DNA of 64,000 nucleotides from Actinopolyspora saharensis (GCF_900100925.1 NZ_FNKO01000001.1:930001-994000), one strand, 5' to 3'. Positions 1-8,920 are shown, counted from the first letter of the stretch. Notes: generated from the letters alone by a model not told the origin. Numbers and translations are program-made.

Positions 1-428
1 GTCCCGGTGAAACCGCGCAGTTGCGTCTCGGTGTTGCCCAGTTCGCTGCTGATCCGGGGACTACGGGAGCGTGGTTCGTCTCCCAGCAGCCCGGTGCGCC
101 ACACGTAGACCATCAGTCCTTCGTCGCCCGCGCGCAGCTCCAGGGTTCGCCCCGTCGGGGAGTACAACGCGTCCCCCCTGCGCAGCGGGGACCGCTCGGA
201 AGTCACGTCCCCGTGGCCGTCGCCGCGGAACACCACGACGACGTTCTCCTCCTCCAGCGCCCAGCCGAGCCGCCACACGCTGCCGGGCAGAATGTCCACG
301 ACGTTCAGCGTGACTTTCTCGGCGCCGCTAGCGGGCCCCACCGGTTCTGTTACGCGCCCCCAATCGAATGACGAGTAAACGAAATCGGAATTCTTGACAA
401 TAGCGGCCTGTGCCACACCCGTGGTCAT
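1..428 (-). CDS. Cupin-fold protein, 3' end cut by window edge
   Basis: An open frame runs from an ATG at 428 leftwards off the window with no stop, so only the first about 142 residues are visible. The translation begins MTTGVAQAAIVKNSDFVYSS and continues with alternating short strands, DILPGSVWR, then ALEEENVVVVFRGDGHGDV and LRRGDALYSPTGRTLELRAGD. This is the pattern of a small cupin barrel, in which a Gly-rich turn precedes RRGDALYSP. Two-domain cupins such as ureidoglycine aminohydrolase-like proteins look similar, but no catalytic set can be assigned from this half. No strong Shine-Dalgarno sequence precedes the ATG, and a GTG at codon 5 is an alternative start. Coding on this strand is supported by composition; the plus strand of the same stretch gives only low-quality Arg/Pro-rich frames. 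Confidence 0.6.
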   Translation of the reverse strand, partial: MTTGVAQAAIVKNSDFVYSSFDWGRVTEPVGPASGAEKVTLNVVDILPGSVWRLGWALEEENVVVVFRGDGHGDVTSERSPLRRGDALYSPTGRTLELRAGDEGLMVYVWRTGLLGDEPRSRSPRISSELGNTETQLRGFTG

Positions 429-828
429 CGATTCACACCAATCAGATGCATTTCCCGTCGGCCTTCCGTCGACGCCGACGACAAACCTATGGGCAGACAA
501 ACAGAAACGTCAAGACACGATCGTCATTTTCCGAAAAATCATACCCGGGAATCCGTTCGGACTATTAACGGTACGAACGTCGCAGCTTTTTGCTACTACA
601 AACGGAGCACGGAACGGTATAGGCGTGCATTTCGGACAAAACAGGGAATGGAAAACGAGCACGTGCGGGTAGGCCTGCATCCGGCGCCGCGACCCCACCT
701 CGACTACCAAAGCAGAGCCACCAGGAAGAATACAAACGAAACAGGATCTGCGCAGGGACGACGACCAATCACCACAAGAAAGAATCTTTATGGTAAATGA
801 TCTGGAAGAACTACCGAGAGCAGTTCCG
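429..828. other. A+T-rich non-coding stretch
   Basis: About 400 bases without a convincing gene lie between the cupin start and the TetR terminator. The base composition is visibly poorer in G+C than the surroundings, for example around 480-640 and 720-790. Short frames exist on both strands but lack ribosome sites and plausible composition. It may carry the cupin promoter, read leftwards, or be a remnant of imported DNA. Confidence 0.5.
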
Positions 829-860
829 GCCCGCCGGGAGGATCGAACATCCCGGCGGGC
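829..860 (-). terminator. Hairpin terminator of the TetR gene
   Basis: An 11-bp perfect inverted repeat (GCCCGCCGGGA at 829-839, TCCCGGCGGGC at 850-860) with a 10-base loop lies about 75 bases downstream of the TetR stop. There is no clear T run, as is usual in high-GC actinomycetes. Confidence 0.6.
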
Positions 861-934
861 TGAAACATCAACACAACCGGTCGTCCTCGAGGAAAATCAA
901 GACGAGCCGCCCGATAGCCTCCCCCGGGAGTGGC

Positions 935-1534
935 TCATCGATTATTCTCCTCCAGCGGGACGACCGTCAGCGCTGTTTCTATGATCCCTTGCAGCATTTT
1001 CTCGTCCGGGTACACCGCGCTCATGACGCGGACCCCCTGGATCACCATCGCGAAGAAGTCGGAAATACGCTGAACATTGGCGTCCTCCGGTATCTCACCG
1101 AGCCCCCTGGCGGTGTGCAGGGAGGCGGAGAGCAATTCCCGCAGAGCCGTGATCGCGTCCTGGACGATCCTGTGCGTTCCCGGATCGTGCGGGACGCGCT
1201 CGATCACCGCGTTGACCAGCATGCAGCCAGGACGCCCCGGAACAGCCAGCGCGTCCTCGATCCGCCCGGTGAGCAGGTTCCACAGTGCTTCGCGGATGGG
1301 CATCTGCCGTAGCAGTTGCGAACGCATGACCTCCGTTACCTGCTCGACGTATCGTCGCAGAGCCTTCGCGTACAGGTTCTCCTTGCTGTGGAAGGCCGCG
1401 TAGAGTGACCCTCTCCCGACCCCGGCGGCTTCGGCCAGGTCCTGGACAGAGGTGGCCTCGTAACCCTTCTCCCAGAAGACCCCCATCACCTGCAGCAGTA
1501 CACGGTCAGTGTCGAACTCTCGTGCACGTCCCAT
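935..1534 (-). CDS. TetR/AcrR family transcriptional regulator
   Basis: 199 residues starting MGRAREFDTDRVL. Residues about 8-52 form a TetR-type helix-turn-helix (VFWEKGYEATSVQDLAEAAG, then RGSLYAAFHSKENLY). The ligand domain contains GRPGCMLVNAVIE, typical of the TetR subgroup that controls oxidoreductase or efflux genes. The start at 1534 is preferred over an upstream frame extension because AGAAAGGGTAG lies about 9 bases before it. It is divergent from the HbpS-MFS-oxidoreductase run at 1951-8313, with about 416 bases between the starts. A TetR repressor in this position usually controls the facing genes and itself, so the facing run is the likely target (inference). A hairpin at 829-860 follows the gene. 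The ligand cannot be named. Confidence 0.9.
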   Translation of the reverse strand: MGRAREFDTDRVLLQVMGVFWEKGYEATSVQDLAEAAGVGRGSLYAAFHSKENLYAKALRRYVEQVTEVMRSQLLRQMPIREALWNLLTGRIEDALAVPGRPGCMLVNAVIERVPHDPGTHRIVQDAITALRELLSASLHTARGLGEIPEDANVQRISDFFAMVIQGVRVMSAVYPDEKMLQGIIETALTVVPLEENNR

Positions 1535-1950
1535 CGCCACGCTACCCTTTCTGGTACAGAGCGTCAACAAAACAAGCCACGCTCTCTTCGTTTCACATCC
1601 AGTCGGGCTTTCTACTGGTTAGTAACCGCGCTCTCGCCTGTGAAGGCTTCATGTGAACTCCGGGAAACCACTGGTGAACGAGCTTTAAGGGTTCCCTCGT
1701 GCAAACGGTACTTCACACGAGGTCACCCCTCGTTTCTTGACTGCTCGTACCAGAAAAAGTGCCCGATCTTGCGACATCGTATTGCTTCACGCCGCACTGT
1801 CCGCTAACGTACTCTTCGTCATCAAATGGTCCGCTGTTGAAACATCTCCGCACACGTCCCCTGCCGGCCCCACCGCGACGCGGTGGACCGGACACGTGGA
1901 GAGTTCACCTCTCGGTGTTGACCAGCGAAAACAACTAACGGGGAGCAAGA
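1535..1950. promoter_or_regulatory. Divergent control region between tetR and the HbpS-like gene
   Basis: This 416-base gap between divergent genes must carry both promoters. It holds a short palindrome TACTGGTTAGTA (1613-1624) and an inverted pair TTTCTGGTAC near 1549-1558 and GTACCAGAAA near 1746-1756. It also holds a TCTG-GTA-CAGA element close to the tetR start. These are reasonable TetR operator candidates. The sequence immediately before 1951 has a strong ribosome site (GGGGAGCAAG). Confidence 0.5.
1613..1624. promoter_or_regulatory. Candidate TetR operator palindrome
   Basis: TACTGGTTAGTA has inverted 4-bp arms (TACT/AGTA) around a 4-base centre. It lies 79 bases upstream of the tetR start, in the divergent control region. 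Assignment to the adjacent TetR protein is inferred from position only. Confidence 0.35.
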
Positions 1951-2373
1951 ATGAACAAGGTAGTGCAACGTTCGAGCATCAGCGACGAACTCGCGAACAA
2001 GATCGTGCGCGCCGCTGACGAGGCCGCCAAGCAGGGCGAACAGCGATTCGCCGTGGCCGTGGTCGACGAGTCCGGCCAGCTGAAGGCCTTCCTGCGGCAG
2101 GACGGCGCCAAGCTCAACGCCGTCCAGGTCGCCCAGGACAAGGCTTACACGGCCGCTTCGTCGAAGATGTCCACCGAAACCTGGTCGGAGAAGCTCTCCG
2201 CGGACGCCGTACTGGGAGCGGCGGCTCCGACCACCATCGACCGGCTCGCTCCGATGGGTGGCGGACTGCCGATCGTCGTCGACGGGGAGACCGTGGGCGC
2301 CGTCGGTGTCTCGGGGGCGCACTGGACCGACGACGTCAAGATCGCCGAAGCGGGGTTGCGGGCCCTCGACTGA
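1951..2373 (+). CDS. GlcG/HbpS-family small protein
   Basis: 140 residues, the usual length of the GlcG/HbpS (DUF336) fold. Visible family features are the helical N-terminus, the core FAVAVVDESGQLKAF, the KAYTAASSK helix, and the C-terminal glycine-rich GGGLPIVVDGETVGAVGVSG strand region. Members include the haem-binding HbpS of streptomycetes and uncharacterised glycolate-locus proteins. Many are found beside flavoenzymes and oxidative-stress genes. This one has no signal peptide, unlike secreted HbpS, so a cytosolic role is likelier. The start has a good ribosome site about 7 bases upstream. It is the first gene downstream of the divergent TetR region; a terminator-like hairpin at 2602-2628 separates it from the MFS gene. 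Confidence 0.85.
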   Translation: MNKVVQRSSISDELANKIVRAADEAAKQGEQRFAVAVVDESGQLKAFLRQDGAKLNAVQVAQDKAYTAASSKMSTETWSEKLSADAVLGAAAPTTIDRLAPMGGGLPIVVDGETVGAVGVSGAHWTDDVKIAEAGLRALD

Positions 2374-2601
2374 GAGCTCGATCGGCAACCGCCGGTTCCG
2401 GCTCGGATGCTCGACCCGCGTGGTCCTGGTGGCCCGGAGCGCGCGAGCCAGCCACCTCGCTGGGAAGGAAGCGGGGTTTGTGGCACGGCCCCCGCCAGAG
2501 GTCCCCTACCGATATGGGCGGGCACCGTCCCGCGCGGGCGACAGCCGAGCCGGCGGGCAGGCCCTCCCGCAACGAGTTCCGAAGACCGTGACCGTCCGCT
2601 C

Positions 2602-2628
2602 GGGAACGGCCGCCCCTCGGCCGTTCCC
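2602..2628 (+). terminator. Hairpin terminator after the HbpS-like gene
   Basis: A perfect 11-bp stem, GGGAACGGCCG (2602-2612) paired with CGGCCGTTCCC (2618-2628), encloses a 5-base loop and is followed by a C-rich tract. It lies 228 bases after the stop at 2373 and before the MFS gene. The rest of the 2374-2780 gap shows nothing recognisable. Confidence 0.6.
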
Positions 2629-2780
2629 GCCCCCGGGTGACACCGCGGAGCGGAAGCAACCGGTGCAGGTGCCACCGCGACCGCGGGAACGCGAGCCCCG
2701 GCTCGCACGCGGGCAACCGGTCATCCACGCAAGATTCACCGCAGGATTCGCGCTGCGGAATCCCACTCCCTGGAGAATCC

Positions 2781-3989
2781 ATGCCCATCGCACTGTTCGT
2801 CCTCGGGTTGACGGTGTTCAGCCTGGGAACCACCGAATTCATGATCGCCGGGCTGCTGCCCGAGCTGGCAGCGGGATTCGGAGTCTCACTGCCCGACGCC
2901 GGGCTGCTGATATCGCTGTTCGCCGTCGGCGTCGTCATCGGCGCGCCGACGATGACCGTGCTGACCGCGAGGGTCCCCAAGAAGGCCACGCTGGTCACCC
3001 TGCTCGTGGTGTTCGTCGTGGGGGAGAGCCTGGCGGCCGCCGCACCGAGCTACGGAGTGCTCATGGCCGCCCGCGTGATCACGGCGATCTCGCACGGCGC
3101 GTTCTTCGGCATCGGCGCCGTGGTGGCGGCGAACCTGGTACCGCAGGAGAAGAAGGCCCGCGCGATCGCGATCATGTTCGGCGGACTGACCATAGCCACG
3201 ATCGCGGGAGTCCCCATGGGGACCTTCATCGGTCAGCACTTCGGCTGGCGGGCCACCTTCTGGGCCGTCGCCGTGCTCGGGCTGATCAGTCTGGTGGGTG
3301 TCAGCACGCTCATTCCGCACCAGCCGAAGGGTGAGCAGCCCGGCATCCGCAACGAACTGTCAGCCTTCGCGAACCCGAAGGTCTGGCTCGCGCTGGCCAC
3401 CACGATGCTCAGCCAGGCAGGACTGTACGCCGCTTACACCTACATCGCCCCGCTGTTGACCAACGTGACCGACTTCCCCGAAACGGCCGTGGCCCCACTG
3501 CTGATGCTGTTCGGAGTGGGAAGTTTCCTCGGTACCGTACTCGGCGGCAGGTTCGCCGACCGAGGGCTGATGACCACCCTGACAGTCGGTCTGGTGCTGT
3601 TGAGCGGCATGCTGCTGCTGTTCAGCGCGACCGCGCACAACGGCGTGACCATGATCGCCACCCTGGGGCTGTTCGGCGTGGCCAGTTTCCTGATCAACCC
3701 CGCCCTGCAGACCCGCGTGATGAACGAGTCGGAGGGTGCGCCGACGCTGACCAGCGCGAGCAACATATCGGCGTTCAACATCGGCAACGCCCTCGGCCCC
3801 TGGCTGGCCGGTCTCGGCATCAGCGCCGGATACGGCTACCTCGCACCCAGCTGGATCGGAGCGATCCTGGCAGCCGCGGCACTGCTGACCGCGCTGGCGG
3901 GAGCTGCCGCGGACCGGAGGCAACGGAGGGCGGCGACGGCCTCCCCCGCTGTCGCGAACAGGTCCGAACCCGCCGTTTCGTCCGGCTGA
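2781..3989 (+). CDS. MFS transporter, DHA1 (AraJ/PbuE/CmlR-like) drug or metabolite efflux
   Basis: 402 residues with about 12 hydrophobic segments, the standard MFS length. The N-terminus MPIALFVLGLTVFSLGTTEF, then FMIAGLLPELA, is the hallmark of the DHA1 subfamily that includes purine-nucleoside and chloramphenicol exporters. The cytoplasmic loop motif is recognisable around TVLTARVPKKATL, and the GVPMGTFIGQHFGWRATFWA block of TM5-6 is well conserved. The start at 2781 follows TGGAGAATCC, whereas the frame extends upstream without a ribosome site. It probably exports the compound produced or modified by the downstream oxidoreductases, or one sensed by the TetR; the substrate cannot be read from sequence. 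Confidence 0.9.
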   Translation: MPIALFVLGLTVFSLGTTEFMIAGLLPELAAGFGVSLPDAGLLISLFAVGVVIGAPTMTVLTARVPKKATLVTLLVVFVVGESLAAAAPSYGVLMAARVITAISHGAFFGIGAVVAANLVPQEKKARAIAIMFGGLTIATIAGVPMGTFIGQHFGWRATFWAVAVLGLISLVGVSTLIPHQPKGEQPGIRNELSAFANPKVWLALATTMLSQAGLYAAYTYIAPLLTNVTDFPETAVAPLLMLFGVGSFLGTVLGGRFADRGLMTTLTVGLVLLSGMLLLFSATAHNGVTMIATLGLFGVASFLINPALQTRVMNESEGAPTLTSASNISAFNIGNALGPWLAGLGISAGYGYLAPSWIGAILAAAALLTALAGAAADRRQRRAATASPAVANRSEPAVSSG

Positions 3990-4157
3990 ACGGCATCCGC
4001 GGGCGGAACGCGGGGAGTTCTCCACCGGGGCCGGGCACATCGACGTCACGCGAGCAACTCGTGGGACGGGAACCGTGCCGTGACCCGGCTGGAGCCGCGA
4101 ACCGAGCACCGCGGCAACCGGAGCAACCCGAGCAATCCCTCCCCTGAAAGGAAGATC

Positions 4158-4343
4158 ATGCCGGTCGTAACGGTCAACTGGTGGTCCGGAGTGGACGGAA
4201 CAGGCAGACGTGAGCTCGTCGAGGAGGTGACCCGCACGGTCTCGCGAATAGCCGAGTGCCCCGAAGCGGCGGTCACCGTACTGATCCAGGACGTGGAACG
4301 CAGCCACTGGGGGTCGGGTGGCGAGGTGGTCGAGGACCGCTGA
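4158..4343 (+). CDS. Small tautomerase (4-oxalocrotonate tautomerase superfamily)
   Basis: 61 residues beginning M-P-V-V-T-V. Removal of the initiator Met would expose the N-terminal proline that acts as catalytic base in this superfamily. The length matches the 60-62-residue single beta-alpha-beta subunit of 4-OT enzymes. The rest reads as strand, long helix (RRELVEEVTRTVSRIAEC) and second strand (AAVTVLIQDVERSHW). Family members isomerise enol/keto acids; some act on polyketide or aromatic catabolic intermediates. GAAAGGAAG precedes the start. It lies 150 bases before the FAD oxidase and probably belongs to the same transcription unit. Confidence 0.85.
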   Translation: MPVVTVNWWSGVDGTGRRELVEEVTRTVSRIAECPEAAVTVLIQDVERSHWGSGGEVVEDR

Positions 4344-4492
4344 GCTCGGAGGCCGTCCGACTCGACCCCGGGACCGGCCTTCGGGGGACCAACCCTCGAG
4401 CAGCAGCACGGATGTCGGACGGGCTCCGCGGGCGCGTCGGCACGAGAGCACGCCGACGCGCCACCACCCGCGCAGCCGGCGAAAGGGAAACG

Positions 4493-6088
4493 ATGCCAAC
4501 AGCCAACAGTTCCGCCCGAGTCGGGCGACCGAGGTCCATAACTCCGACCGACGGCAGGTTCATCACCCTCACCAGCGGAATGAACCAGCGCTACCAGGCA
4601 GCTCCGGAGGTCGTCTACCTGCCGGAGTCGTCCGAGCAGGTGCGCGTGGCGGTCGGGGAGAGCGCCACCGCCGGCAACCGGATCTCGGTGCACAGTGGCG
4701 GACACTGCTTCGAGGACTTCGTCTTCAACCCGGAGGTCGAAGCCGTCGTGGACCTCTCCGCCATGAACGGTGTGTACTTCGACTCCGATCACCAGGCGTT
4801 CGCCGTTGAAGCCGGTGCACGGTTGCTCGACGTCTACGAAAGGCTGTACCTCGGCTGGGGGGTCACCCTGCCCGGCGGGCTGTGCTACTCGGTCGGAGCG
4901 GGCGGACACGTGGCGGGTGGGGGCTACGGCCTGCTCTCCAGGCAGCACGGTCTCACCGTGGACCACCTCTACGGGGTCGAGGTAGTGGTGGTGGACGCGG
5001 AGGGACGAGCACGGCTGGTGACGGCCACCCGTGAACACACCGACCCCAACCGTGATCTGTGGTGGGGGCACACCGGTGGTGGCGGGGGCAACTTCGGGAT
5101 CGTCACCCGCTACCTGTTCCGCTCGCCGGGAGCGGTCGGCGAACCACCGGAGCTGCTGCCCCAACCCCCGGACGAGGTGCTGCTGAACGCGGTGTCGCTG
5201 CCCTGGGAGGAGCTGAACCGCGAAGCGCTGACCACACTGCTGGGCAATTTCACCGGTTGGTACTCCGAGCACTCCGAGCCCCGCACCCGTGAGGCGGCGT
5301 TGTCCGGGATGCTCATGCTCAACCACAGCAGCAACGGCCACATCGGAATGCTCACCCAGGTGGATGCCGGGGTGACCGGGGCTGAGGACCTGCTGCGGGA
5401 ACACCTCGAACGAGTCCTGGCGGGGACAGGGGTGACGCCCCGCCCGATGAACGCCCCGGTGGGCGAGTTCGCCCCGATGCCGGAGCTCGCCGACACGCGC
5501 AGACTGTCGTGGCTGCGGGCCGTCCGGATGATCGGAACGAACACGCCCTACCTGACTGACCCGACGCTGCGCGGCGAGCACAAGTCCGCCTACGGACGAA
5601 ACCGCGTTCCCGACTCCCGCGCGTCGGTGCTGTACGACCACCTGACCGCGCCGAGTCCGAACAATCCCAACAGCATGCTGGTGGTGATGTCCTACGGAGG
5701 TGCCATCAACACCGTCGGGACGTCGCAGACGGCATCCGCACAGCGGGACTCGCACTACAAACTGCTCTACCAGGCTTTCTGGCAGCACGAGGAGGAGGAC
5801 GCGGAGAACATCGCCTGGGTCCGATCGCTGTACGAGCGAACCTACGCCGACAGCGGAGGCGTCCCCGTCCCCGACGAGTTCAGCGACGGCTGCTACGTCA
5901 ACTATCCGGACGTCGACCTCGGCGACGAGCGGCACAACCGCTCCGGGAAGGCGTGGCACGACCTCTACTACAAGGACAACTACCCCCGGCTGCAGCAGGT
6001 CAAGGCGCGGTGGGACCCCGGCGACGTGTTCCGGCACTCCCAATCGGTACGACTTCCCGGAGGCACCGACGATGAGCACTGCGAATGA
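4493..6088 (+). CDS. Berberine-bridge-type FAD oxidase with bicovalent flavin (AknOx-like)
   Basis: 531 residues. The PCMH-type FAD-binding domain (about 30-220) has SGGHC with His71 and GGLCYSVGAGGH with Cys131. These are the His and Cys that hold a doubly attached FAD in aclacinomycin oxidoreductase and related BBE-family enzymes. The C-terminal BBE motif is present: YVNYPDVDL, then YYKDNYPRLQQVKARWDPGD and FRHSQSV. Family members oxidise sugars, polyphenols or polyketide glycosides using O2 and are often secreted or tailoring enzymes. No signal peptide is seen. The start at 4493 is set by GAAAGGGAAACG just upstream. Its 3' end overlaps the next gene by 17 bases, indicating coupled expression. 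Confidence 0.9.
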   Translation: MPTANSSARVGRPRSITPTDGRFITLTSGMNQRYQAAPEVVYLPESSEQVRVAVGESATAGNRISVHSGGHCFEDFVFNPEVEAVVDLSAMNGVYFDSDHQAFAVEAGARLLDVYERLYLGWGVTLPGGLCYSVGAGGHVAGGGYGLLSRQHGLTVDHLYGVEVVVVDAEGRARLVTATREHTDPNRDLWWGHTGGGGGNFGIVTRYLFRSPGAVGEPPELLPQPPDEVLLNAVSLPWEELNREALTTLLGNFTGWYSEHSEPRTREAALSGMLMLNHSSNGHIGMLTQVDAGVTGAEDLLREHLERVLAGTGVTPRPMNAPVGEFAPMPELADTRRLSWLRAVRMIGTNTPYLTDPTLRGEHKSAYGRNRVPDSRASVLYDHLTAPSPNNPNSMLVVMSYGGAINTVGTSQTASAQRDSHYKLLYQAFWQHEEEDAENIAWVRSLYERTYADSGGVPVPDEFSDGCYVNYPDVDLGDERHNRSGKAWHDLYYKDNYPRLQQVKARWDPGDVFRHSQSVRLPGGTDDEHCE

Positions 6089-6788
6089 CACCCGTCTCGC
6101 CACACCGGACGAAAACCCGACCGTGACGGTGACGGTCTGGTCCGATCCGGGGTGCCCGTGGGCGACCCTGGCGCTGGAGACCCTGCGCCGCCTCGCGGGA
6201 GAGCGGGTGACGGTGGAGCACCGCGCGTTCCCGCTGGAGCTGTTCAACTCCAGACCCACGCCGCGCGAGATCGTCGACGAGGAGATCGCGGCCATCTCGG
6301 ACTTCCTGCCCAGCCTCGGATGGCGCCGCTGGCGCAACGAGGACTCCGCCTACCCCGTCTCGATGCTTCCTCCCATGGAGGCGGTGCGCGCCGTAGCCTC
6401 GCTGCAGGGCCCGGTGGCCGCCGACGAGCTGGACGCCGCGCTGCGCGACGCGTTCTACCGCCGCAGCGAGTGCATCACGATCACGCCGACGATCCTGGAG
6501 GTCGCGGACCGATGCTCCACTGTGGACACCGAGCTGCTCGCCGACGCGCTGCGCAGCGGCACCCACCGGGGAGCCGTTCACGAGGACTGGCGAACGGCAC
6601 GGTCGGGAGCAGTCCGCGGCAGCCCGCACCTGTTCACGCCGGACGGCAGGTCGGTGCACAACCCCGGTGCGGTCTGGGAGTCGCACGATGCGTCGGGCGC
6701 GCGGCGGCCCGCGCTCCGGGACTACGACGAGGGCTGGGTCGAGAAGTTCCTCGACCCGGGTTACCGATCTCGACCGGCCACCACCTGA
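6072..6788 (+). CDS. DsbA/FrnE-like thioredoxin-fold protein
   Basis: 238 residues. The N-terminal strand VTVTVWSDPGCPWA places a single Cys28 where DsbA-family proteins carry CxxC; here the second Cys is Ala, so a redox disulphide of the usual kind is unlikely. The FrnE/2-hydroxychromene-2-carboxylate isomerase branch also includes one-Cys members. The middle is helical (EIVDEEIAAISDFLP, then LGWRRW), and the final third, HLFTPDGRSVHNPG, fits the closing strands of the fold. FrnE was named in an aromatic polyketide cluster, consistent with neighbours here. The ATG at 6072 overlaps the preceding oxidase by 17 bases. Role in the cluster is inferred only. Confidence 0.8.
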   Translation: MSTANDTRLATPDENPTVTVTVWSDPGCPWATLALETLRRLAGERVTVEHRAFPLELFNSRPTPREIVDEEIAAISDFLPSLGWRRWRNEDSAYPVSMLPPMEAVRAVASLQGPVAADELDAALRDAFYRRSECITITPTILEVADRCSTVDTELLADALRSGTHRGAVHEDWRTARSGAVRGSPHLFTPDGRSVHNPGAVWESHDASGARRPALRDYDEGWVEKFLDPGYRSRPATT

Positions 6789-6819
6789 GTGCGCCCTCGA
6801 CCACGAAAGGCGGGCGAAG

Positions 6820-8313
6820 TTGAACGAGACGCACACCGATGTCCTCGTCGTCGGCGGAGGGCCTGTCGGCCTGCTGCTGGCCGACGAGCTCCGCTCGCGC
6901 GGAATCAGGGTGGTCGTGACGGAGGCCGAGGAGGAGATCAGGCAGGACCCCCGGGCGGGAACCCTGCACGCCCGGACGGTGCAGTCGCTGACCAGACGCG
7001 GCTACCTGCGCACACCGGCCACGAACCCCGGGAGTGCCGCTTCCGCGCCGTTCCACTTCGCCGGGCTGCCCGGACTCGCCATCCACGCACCCGCCTCCGA
7101 GGGGCCGCCGCTCGTGAACGTGCCGCAGATCGAGCTGGAGCGGGCGCTGGACGAACTGGCTCGCGAACTCGGCGTCGACCTCAGGCGGGGATCACGGGTC
7201 ACCGAACTGCGGCAGGAGGACGGCGCGGTCGAGGTGACGGTGCGGGCCGCGGACGGTGAACACCGCATCAGGGCGGGATACGCCGTCGGGGCCGACGGTG
7301 CCCGGAGCACGGTACGTCGCCAGGCCGGTATCGACGCCGCCACCCACCCGCCCAACTTCGCGGCCGTGCTGGGGCTGGTGCGACTGGACCGGCCGGGAGA
7401 GATCCCGGGCGGGTGGACGCACGGCCCGCACGGGTGGACCCTGGTCAACCCGAACCCCGCCGGGCACAGCCGCGTGATCGTGCACGACTTCCGCAGGCCG
7501 CTGCCCGACCACCGCGCGCCGGTGGACCTGGACGAACTGCGCGAGCGGACGTCCCGGGTGCTGGGCTTCGAGGTAGGCATGAGCGACCCCGCGTTCCTCA
7601 CCAGGTTCAGCGACTTCTGCCGGCTCGCCGACGAGTTCCGGAGCGGCCGGGTGCTGCTGGCGGGCGACGCGGCGCACCTGCACTCGCCGCTCGGAGGGCA
7701 GGGGCTGAACCTGGGCCTGCAGGACGCCCTCAACCTGGGGTGGAAACTCGCGCTGGTCGCCTCCGGCTCGGCTCCCGCCGACCTGCTGGACACCTACCAC
7801 GCGGAACGCCACGCGACCGCGCGCCGGGTGATCGACAACACGCGGGCACAGGCCGCGCTGATGCACCCGGGCGAGGAGTTCGACCCGCTGCGCGAGCTCT
7901 TCGGCGAACTGCTGAACCTGCGCCAGGCAAACGACCACGTGCAGGGAATGATCAGCGGGCAGGACGTGGTCCACGAACCTCTGGACTCCGCCGACGCGTG
8001 GCACGAGGGACACTTCCTCACCAATCTGGGAATGCGGATCGGTGGCGTCCACACGAGCGTGGCGGAACTGCTCGCCCGGGGCGCGGGGCTGTTGCTGCTG
8101 ACCCCCGTCGCCCGTTCCGAACTTGCCGATGCCGCCCGGCAGTGGAAGGACCGTGTCGAAACCCACGAAGTGGAGCTCGGCGAGGAGCGTCCGTGGAGCG
8201 CCGCGCTCGTGCGCCCGGACGGGTACCTGGCGTGGACGAACGCGGCGGGCGGGACTTCGGCGAAGTCGTTGCGGGAGCACTTGGCCCACTTCTTCGGGCC
8301 GGGCGGAATCTGA
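6820..8313 (+). CDS. Class A FAD-dependent aromatic monooxygenase
   Basis: 497 residues from a TTG start; GAAAGGCGGGCG upstream supports this start over frame extensions. Near the N-terminus lies the Rossmann GGGPVG motif, followed by an Arg that contacts FAD. GADGARSTVR marks the DG motif at about 165, and the GD motif reads LLAGDAAHLHSPLGGQGLN at about 280. The C-terminal thioredoxin-like domain has lost conserved cysteines, as in polyketide hydroxylases (PgaE/MtmOIV, rifampicin monooxygenase). Such enzymes hydroxylate phenolic substrates with NAD(P)H and O2. It ends the tautomerase-oxidase-DsbA run and could work with the BBE oxidase on one aromatic substrate or drug (inference). Confidence 0.9.
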   Translation: MNETHTDVLVVGGGPVGLLLADELRSRGIRVVVTEAEEEIRQDPRAGTLHARTVQSLTRRGYLRTPATNPGSAASAPFHFAGLPGLAIHAPASEGPPLVNVPQIELERALDELARELGVDLRRGSRVTELRQEDGAVEVTVRAADGEHRIRAGYAVGADGARSTVRRQAGIDAATHPPNFAAVLGLVRLDRPGEIPGGWTHGPHGWTLVNPNPAGHSRVIVHDFRRPLPDHRAPVDLDELRERTSRVLGFEVGMSDPAFLTRFSDFCRLADEFRSGRVLLAGDAAHLHSPLGGQGLNLGLQDALNLGWKLALVASGSAPADLLDTYHAERHATARRVIDNTRAQAALMHPGEEFDPLRELFGELLNLRQANDHVQGMISGQDVVHEPLDSADAWHEGHFLTNLGMRIGGVHTSVAELLARGAGLLLLTPVARSELADAARQWKDRVETHEVELGEERPWSAALVRPDGYLAWTNAAGGTSAKSLREHLAHFFGPGGI

Positions 8314-8606
8314 GCGACCGGCCGTCGAAGCGTCGCGAGGACGGCTCGGCAGCGGTCCTCCCAATCGGGCATCATCCGGTCAGCCCGGAGATCCCCAGCC
8401 AGGAGGCCGCGGAGGCGAGGGTCGAGCGACCGGGGAGCCAGTTGCGGAGGCCCGACGATTTGCCCGGAAAGGCCGTGCTCGCGGAGCGCCTCCGGACGCG
8501 GTTGGCGGGAAATGGCACGCGATCAGGCAGTGCACCACGACCAGCCCCTGGAGGACCACCGGAACCAGCACTCCGATCACGAGTGAGAGAGCACCGGGAG
8601 GTTGCC

Positions 8607-8920
8607 TCACGCCGTCGCGTGAACGATCAGTGCCAGATAGACGATCGCGAGCATGATCGTCTCGATGACCACGAAAGCGAGCAGGGACCCCGTACTTGCG
8701 CGGCGATCGTCAGGTTGAGGTGTCCGGGGACGACACGCCACTGCTTCCGGCGAGCAGCTAGAAGCCGACGAACGGCAGGAAGAGCGTGCTGACCCCGAGG
8801 AACATCCTGGCGACCAGGAGGTCGTTGTCCAGCAGCAGCCACGACGACGCCCAGCACCACGGCGGCGACCACCGGTGGGGGGCGTTCCGCGATTCCGCCC
8901 GGACGAGAGTACGAATCTCC
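8607..8920 (-). pseudogene. Decayed membrane-protein gene
   Basis: Three hydrophobic, protein-like pieces occur in order on the minus strand but in different frames: PPVVAAVVLGVVVAAAGQ near 8900, NDLLVARMFLGVSTLFLPFVGF split around 8765-8840, and LLAFVVIETIMLAIVYLALI near 8610-8690. Together they look like one multi-spanning membrane protein broken by frameshifts. The family could not be identified. The surrounding 8314-9000 sequence shows no intact gene on either strand. Confidence 0.4.

Noticed and set aside
4046..6337. Minus-strand open frame of about 760 codons
   Set aside because: It is the antisense shadow of the BBE oxidase and DsbA-fold genes; its product is Arg/Val/Gly-rich without domains, while the plus frames carry clear motifs.
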